A stretch of DNA of 5,482 bases from contig CAMTBF010000268.1 in assembly GCA_947068385.1 (NCBI GenBank), positions 1 to 5,482 of the forward strand, in the 5' to 3' direction. Source of the stretch: an uncultured Lachnospiraceae bacterium. Its GTDB lineage: Bacteria > Bacillota > Clostridia > Lachnospirales > Lachnospiraceae. Position numbers and translations under genes: made by a program. This document shows positions 2,966 through 5,482 of the stretch, one piece after another (positions within the stretch are counted from its first letter, which is position 1; every line of letters starts with the position of its first letter). Below the pieces are notes generated by a model. That model saw nothing but the letters and a program-made list of their open reading frames with translations. It had not been told where the DNA came from and did no database searches.

Positions 2966-5482
2966 ATGGGAGTCACATTTACGGAAGAACAGAGCATGGC
3001 CATCGAGCTCCATGGCCGGAACATCCTGGTATCGGCGGCGGCCGGCAGCGGCAAGACCGCCGTGCTGGTGGAGCGCATCGTGCGCATGGTATGCGACGAG
3101 GCGCATCCTGTGGACATAGACCGCCTGCTGGTGGTGACCTTTACCAATGCGGCGGCAGCGGAGATGCGGGAGCGCATAGCGGCGGGCATCTCGAAGCGGC
3201 TCACGGAGAGGCCGGACTCCGCCCATATCCAGCGCCAGTCCACGCTCCTGCACAACGCCCAGATCACCACCATAGACAGCTTCTGCCTGTTCCTGCTGCG
3301 GAACCACTTCAACGAAATCGGCCTGGATCCGGCCTTCCGCATCGCCGACGAGGGGGAGATCCGGCTGATGCAGCGGGAGACCCTGGAGGAGCTGATAGAG
3401 GCCGCCTACGCTTCCGGCAGCGAGGCCTTCCGCTACTGCGTGGAGTATTTCTGCCCCGGCGGGCGGGAGAGCGTCCTGGAGCAGCATATCCTGAACCTGT
3501 CCCGGTACGCCGCCAGCTTCCCCTGGCCCGCCAGATGGCTTGCGGAACGGAAAGAGGACTACGGCGCGTCTTCGGTGGAGCAGATGTGCGCCAGCTCCTA
3601 TGCCCTCTGGCTCCTGGAGCATCTGCGCCGCCTCCTGTCCGGATGCGTGGAGAAGCTGGAGCGGGTGCAGGCCCTCTGCGAGGCCCCGGACGGCCCGTAC
3701 ATGTACGGAGAGCTGGTGGACAGGGAGCTGGAGCAGCTAAAGGCCCTGGCCGCCTGCGATTCCCTGGAGGCGTATGCCGCCAGGCTCCCCGCCGTGAGCT
3801 TCGGCAGGCTCCCCGCGAAAAAGGACGACAGCGTCTCCCCCATAAAGCGCGAGCTGGCGAAAGCCATGCGATCCTCCGTGAAGGACAGCCTCCGGGACAT
3901 GGAAGAGCGCTACTTTGCCACGCCCCTGGAGCTGGCGGCCAGACAGGGAGCGGCATGCGCGGGCCCGGTGGGCACGTTGATCGACCTGGTGCTGGAGTTC
4001 GACAGGCGGATGCAGGAGAAAAAGCAGGAGAGAAAGGTCATCGACTTTTCCGACATGGAGCATTTCGCCCTGGGGATCCTGCTGGACGGGGAGGGCCAGG
4101 GGGCCCGCCCCAGCGCGGTGGCCTTGGAATATAGACAGCATTTCGCAGAGATCTTGACGGATGAATACCAGGACAGCAACCTGGTGCAGGAATATCTGCT
4201 GAAAGCGGTATCCGGCGAGGAGGATGGAGCGTTCAACCGCTTCATGGTGGGGGACGTGAAGCAGAGCATCTATAAGTTCCGCCTGGCCCGGCCGGAGCTT
4301 TTCCTGGAGAAGTACGATGCCTATCCGGGGTATCGGGACGGCGAGGGCGCATCGGCGGCGCCAGCAGGAAGCGGCGGGCAGCTATCGGCTGCCGGGGCGG
4401 CCGGGCAGGGGAGCCCCGCGCTGCCGGAAAGCGGCTGCGTGCGGATTGACCTGGCCAGGAACTTCCGCAGCCGCCTGCAGGTGGTGGACGCCGTGAACGA
4501 CGTGTTCAGCCGCCTGATGAGCGGAACCGTGGGAGGCATTCCCTACGATGAGCGGGCCGCGCTGTACCCCGGCGCGTCCTATCCGGACAATGAGGGCTGC
4601 GGCAGCGAGCTGCTGCTGGCGGAGAAGCCGGAGAAGGGGGAGGAGCTTGGCGCGAAGCAGGCAGAAGCCCTGGCGATAGCCCGGAGGATCAAGGAGCTGC
4701 GGGGAAGCTTTTCCGTGACGGACAGAGGCACAGGGGGGCTGCGGGCTGCGCGGTACAGCGACATGGTGATACTGCTGCGTACCAACAGCGGCTGGGACGA
4801 GGAATTCAAGGAAGTGCTGGAGGGGCAGGGGATTCCGGTGTACATCACCTCCAAGACCGGATACTTTGCCGCTGCGGAGGTCCAGGAGCTCTTGCAGCTC
4901 CTGCGGGTGCTGGACAATCCCAGCCAGGACATCCCCCTGTTCGGGGTCATGAAGTCCGTCTTCGGCGGCTTCTCGGAGGAGGAGGCCGCGATTATCCGCA
5001 GCCACGCAAAGGACTGCAGCCTGTACGAAGCGCTGAAGCGGTTCGCCCGGGAAGGCGGGCAGTGGGAGGGAAGGGCGGAGTGCGGTGCCCCGGACGTGGA
5101 AGGCATGGAGACGGGGCCGGGGGAGGCGCTCCCGACAGAGCCGCTGCCAGGCCCGGAGGCAGGGAGGGATTCGGAGACGGCCGGGCCGGAAGTCGGCGAA
5201 CCCCAGGGCACGGGACCAGCTGCGGCCACCCTGGCCGGGAAAGCCGCCGCGTTCCTGCGCATGATAGCGGAGTACCGGGAATGCACGGTATACCTCCCCA
5301 TCCGTGCCCTCCTGACCAGGCTGATCGGGGATTTCGGCTATCTGGACTATGTCACCGCGCTCCCTGCGGGGGGCAGGAGGCGGGCCAATGTGGAGATGCT
5401 CCTGACCAGGGCCTCCGACTTCGAGAGCACCAGCTATTTCGGCCTCTTCCACTTCATCCGCTACATGGAGCAGCTGGAGAGA
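2966..5482 (+). CDS. addA: ATP-dependent helicase/nuclease subunit A (AddA), N-terminal 839 residues
   Basis: AddA is the UvrD-like helicase and nuclease subunit of AddAB, the Gram-positive counterpart of RecBCD. It unwinds and resects double-strand DNA ends to load RecA for repair. Visible superfamily 1 motifs are the Q motif FTEEQ (5-9), Walker A AAAGSGKT (24-31), motif Ia TFTNAAAAEMRERI (58-71) and TTIDSFC (101-107). Further on are the Walker B DEYQD (399-403), motif III GDVKQSIYKFR (429-439) and motif IV LARNFRS (496-502). The family usually has about 1,200 residues, so later helicase motifs and the C-terminal nuclease lie past the right edge. ATG 2966 is chosen because AGGAAGGG sits 6 nt upstream, an in-frame TGA occurs at 2945-2947 and the product starts like other AddA proteins. 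The frame is unbroken to the edge. Two Gly/Ala/Pro/Glu-rich stretches (about 458-490 and 697-753) look inserted. addB is not immediately upstream. Confidence 0.96.
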   Translation, partial: MGVTFTEEQSMAIELHGRNILVSAAAGSGKTAVLVERIVRMVCDEAHPVDIDRLLVVTFTNAAAAEMRERIAAGISKRLTERPDSAHIQRQSTLLHNAQITTIDSFCLFLLRNHFNEIGLDPAFRIADEGEIRLMQRETLEELIEAAYASGSEAFRYCVEYFCPGGRESVLEQHILNLSRYAASFPWPARWLAERKEDYGASSVEQMCASSYALWLLEHLRRLLSGCVEKLERVQALCEAPDGPYMYGELVDRELEQLKALAACDSLEAYAARLPAVSFGRLPAKKDDSVSPIKRELAKAMRSSVKDSLRDMEERYFATPLELAARQGAACAGPVGTLIDLVLEFDRRMQEKKQERKVIDFSDMEHFALGILLDGEGQGARPSAVALEYRQHFAEILTDEYQDSNLVQEYLLKAVSGEEDGAFNRFMVGDVKQSIYKFRLARPELFLEKYDAYPGYRDGEGASAAPAGSGGQLSAAGAAGQGSPALPESGCVRIDLARNFRSRLQVVDAVNDVFSRLMSGTVGGIPYDERAALYPGASYPDNEGCGSELLLAEKPEKGEELGAKQAEALAIARRIKELRGSFSVTDRGTGGLRAARYSDMVILLRTNSGWDEEFKEVLEGQGIPVYITSKTGYFAAAEVQELLQLLRVLDNPSQDIPLFGVMKSVFGGFSEEEAAIIRSHAKDCSLYEALKRFAREGGQWEGRAECGAPDVEGMETGPGEALPTEPLPGPEAGRDSETAGPEVGEPQGTGPAAATLAGKAAAFLRMIAEYRECTVYLPIRALLTRLIGDFGYLDYVTALPAGGRRRANVEMLLTRASDFESTSYFGLFHFIRYMEQLER

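Noticed and set aside
2740..2966. LexA (SOS) box upstream of addA
   Set aside because: I looked for a GAAC-N4-GTTC type palindrome and found none.
2914..4134. A 406-codon + strand ORF overlapping the start of addA
   Set aside because: It is in another frame and its translation is Arg/Gly/Pro-rich with no family motif. The frame from 2966 carries all AddA motifs over the same bases.
4382..5452. A 356-codon - strand ORF opposite addA
   Set aside because: It is a long antisense frame produced by high-GC codon usage. Its His/Gln/Arg-rich composition shows no recognisable domain, and addA is intact opposite it.
1..5482. CRISPR array, tRNA or rRNA genes
   Set aside because: No regularly spaced repeats and no tRNA or rRNA-like conserved segments were seen by eye on either strand.

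Overview
The window looks like chromosomal DNA of a GC-rich Gram-positive anaerobe of the class Clostridia, most plausibly Lachnospiraceae-like. The case rests on a MucBP-type surface protein, a SipW-type signal peptidase, a class B sortase, an AddA-type recombination helicase, strong AGGAG-like ribosome binding sites and a sigma-A-like promoter. The genus cannot be fixed from the sequence. All supported genes are on the + strand.

Positions 1-2336 hold the end of a surface-protein assembly operon. First comes the C-terminal part of a wall- or membrane-anchored surface protein: a MucBP-like domain, a proline-rich stalk, an acidic linker, one membrane segment and a basic tail. Its reading frame is broken or restarted near base 25-55. 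A strong intercistronic hairpin follows, then a SipW-type signal peptidase (939-1478) and a class B sortase (1530-2336). The probable logic is that the signal peptidase processes (or helps present) the secreted substrate, and the sortase cleaves the substrate near its C-terminus and links it to the wall or to another subunit. This resembles the signal peptidase plus class B sortase sets of streptococcal pilus loci.

Positions 2337-2730 are an AT-rich island, about 35% GC by hand count over 2401-2580 against about 63% in the adjoining sortase gene. It carries a possible promoter, a 57-residue antitoxin-like ORF, a possible toxin-gene remnant overlapping its end, and a clear rho-independent terminator. 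It looks like the residue of an acquired toxin-antitoxin module.

Positions 2731-5482 hold a good extended -10 promoter, a leader of about 180 nt rich in inverted repeats, and addA, which runs off the right edge after 839 codons. AddA is the helicase-nuclease subunit of the AddAB double-strand-break repair enzyme. addB, often the upstream neighbour of addA in Firmicutes, is not directly upstream here. The AddA contains two low-complexity Gly/Ala/Pro/Glu-rich stretches that look like lineage-specific insertions.

I did not find a clearly new biological system. The best leads are the unusual sorting signal paired with the class B sortase, the frame break in the surface protein, the orphan antitoxin-like ORF and the AddA insertions.
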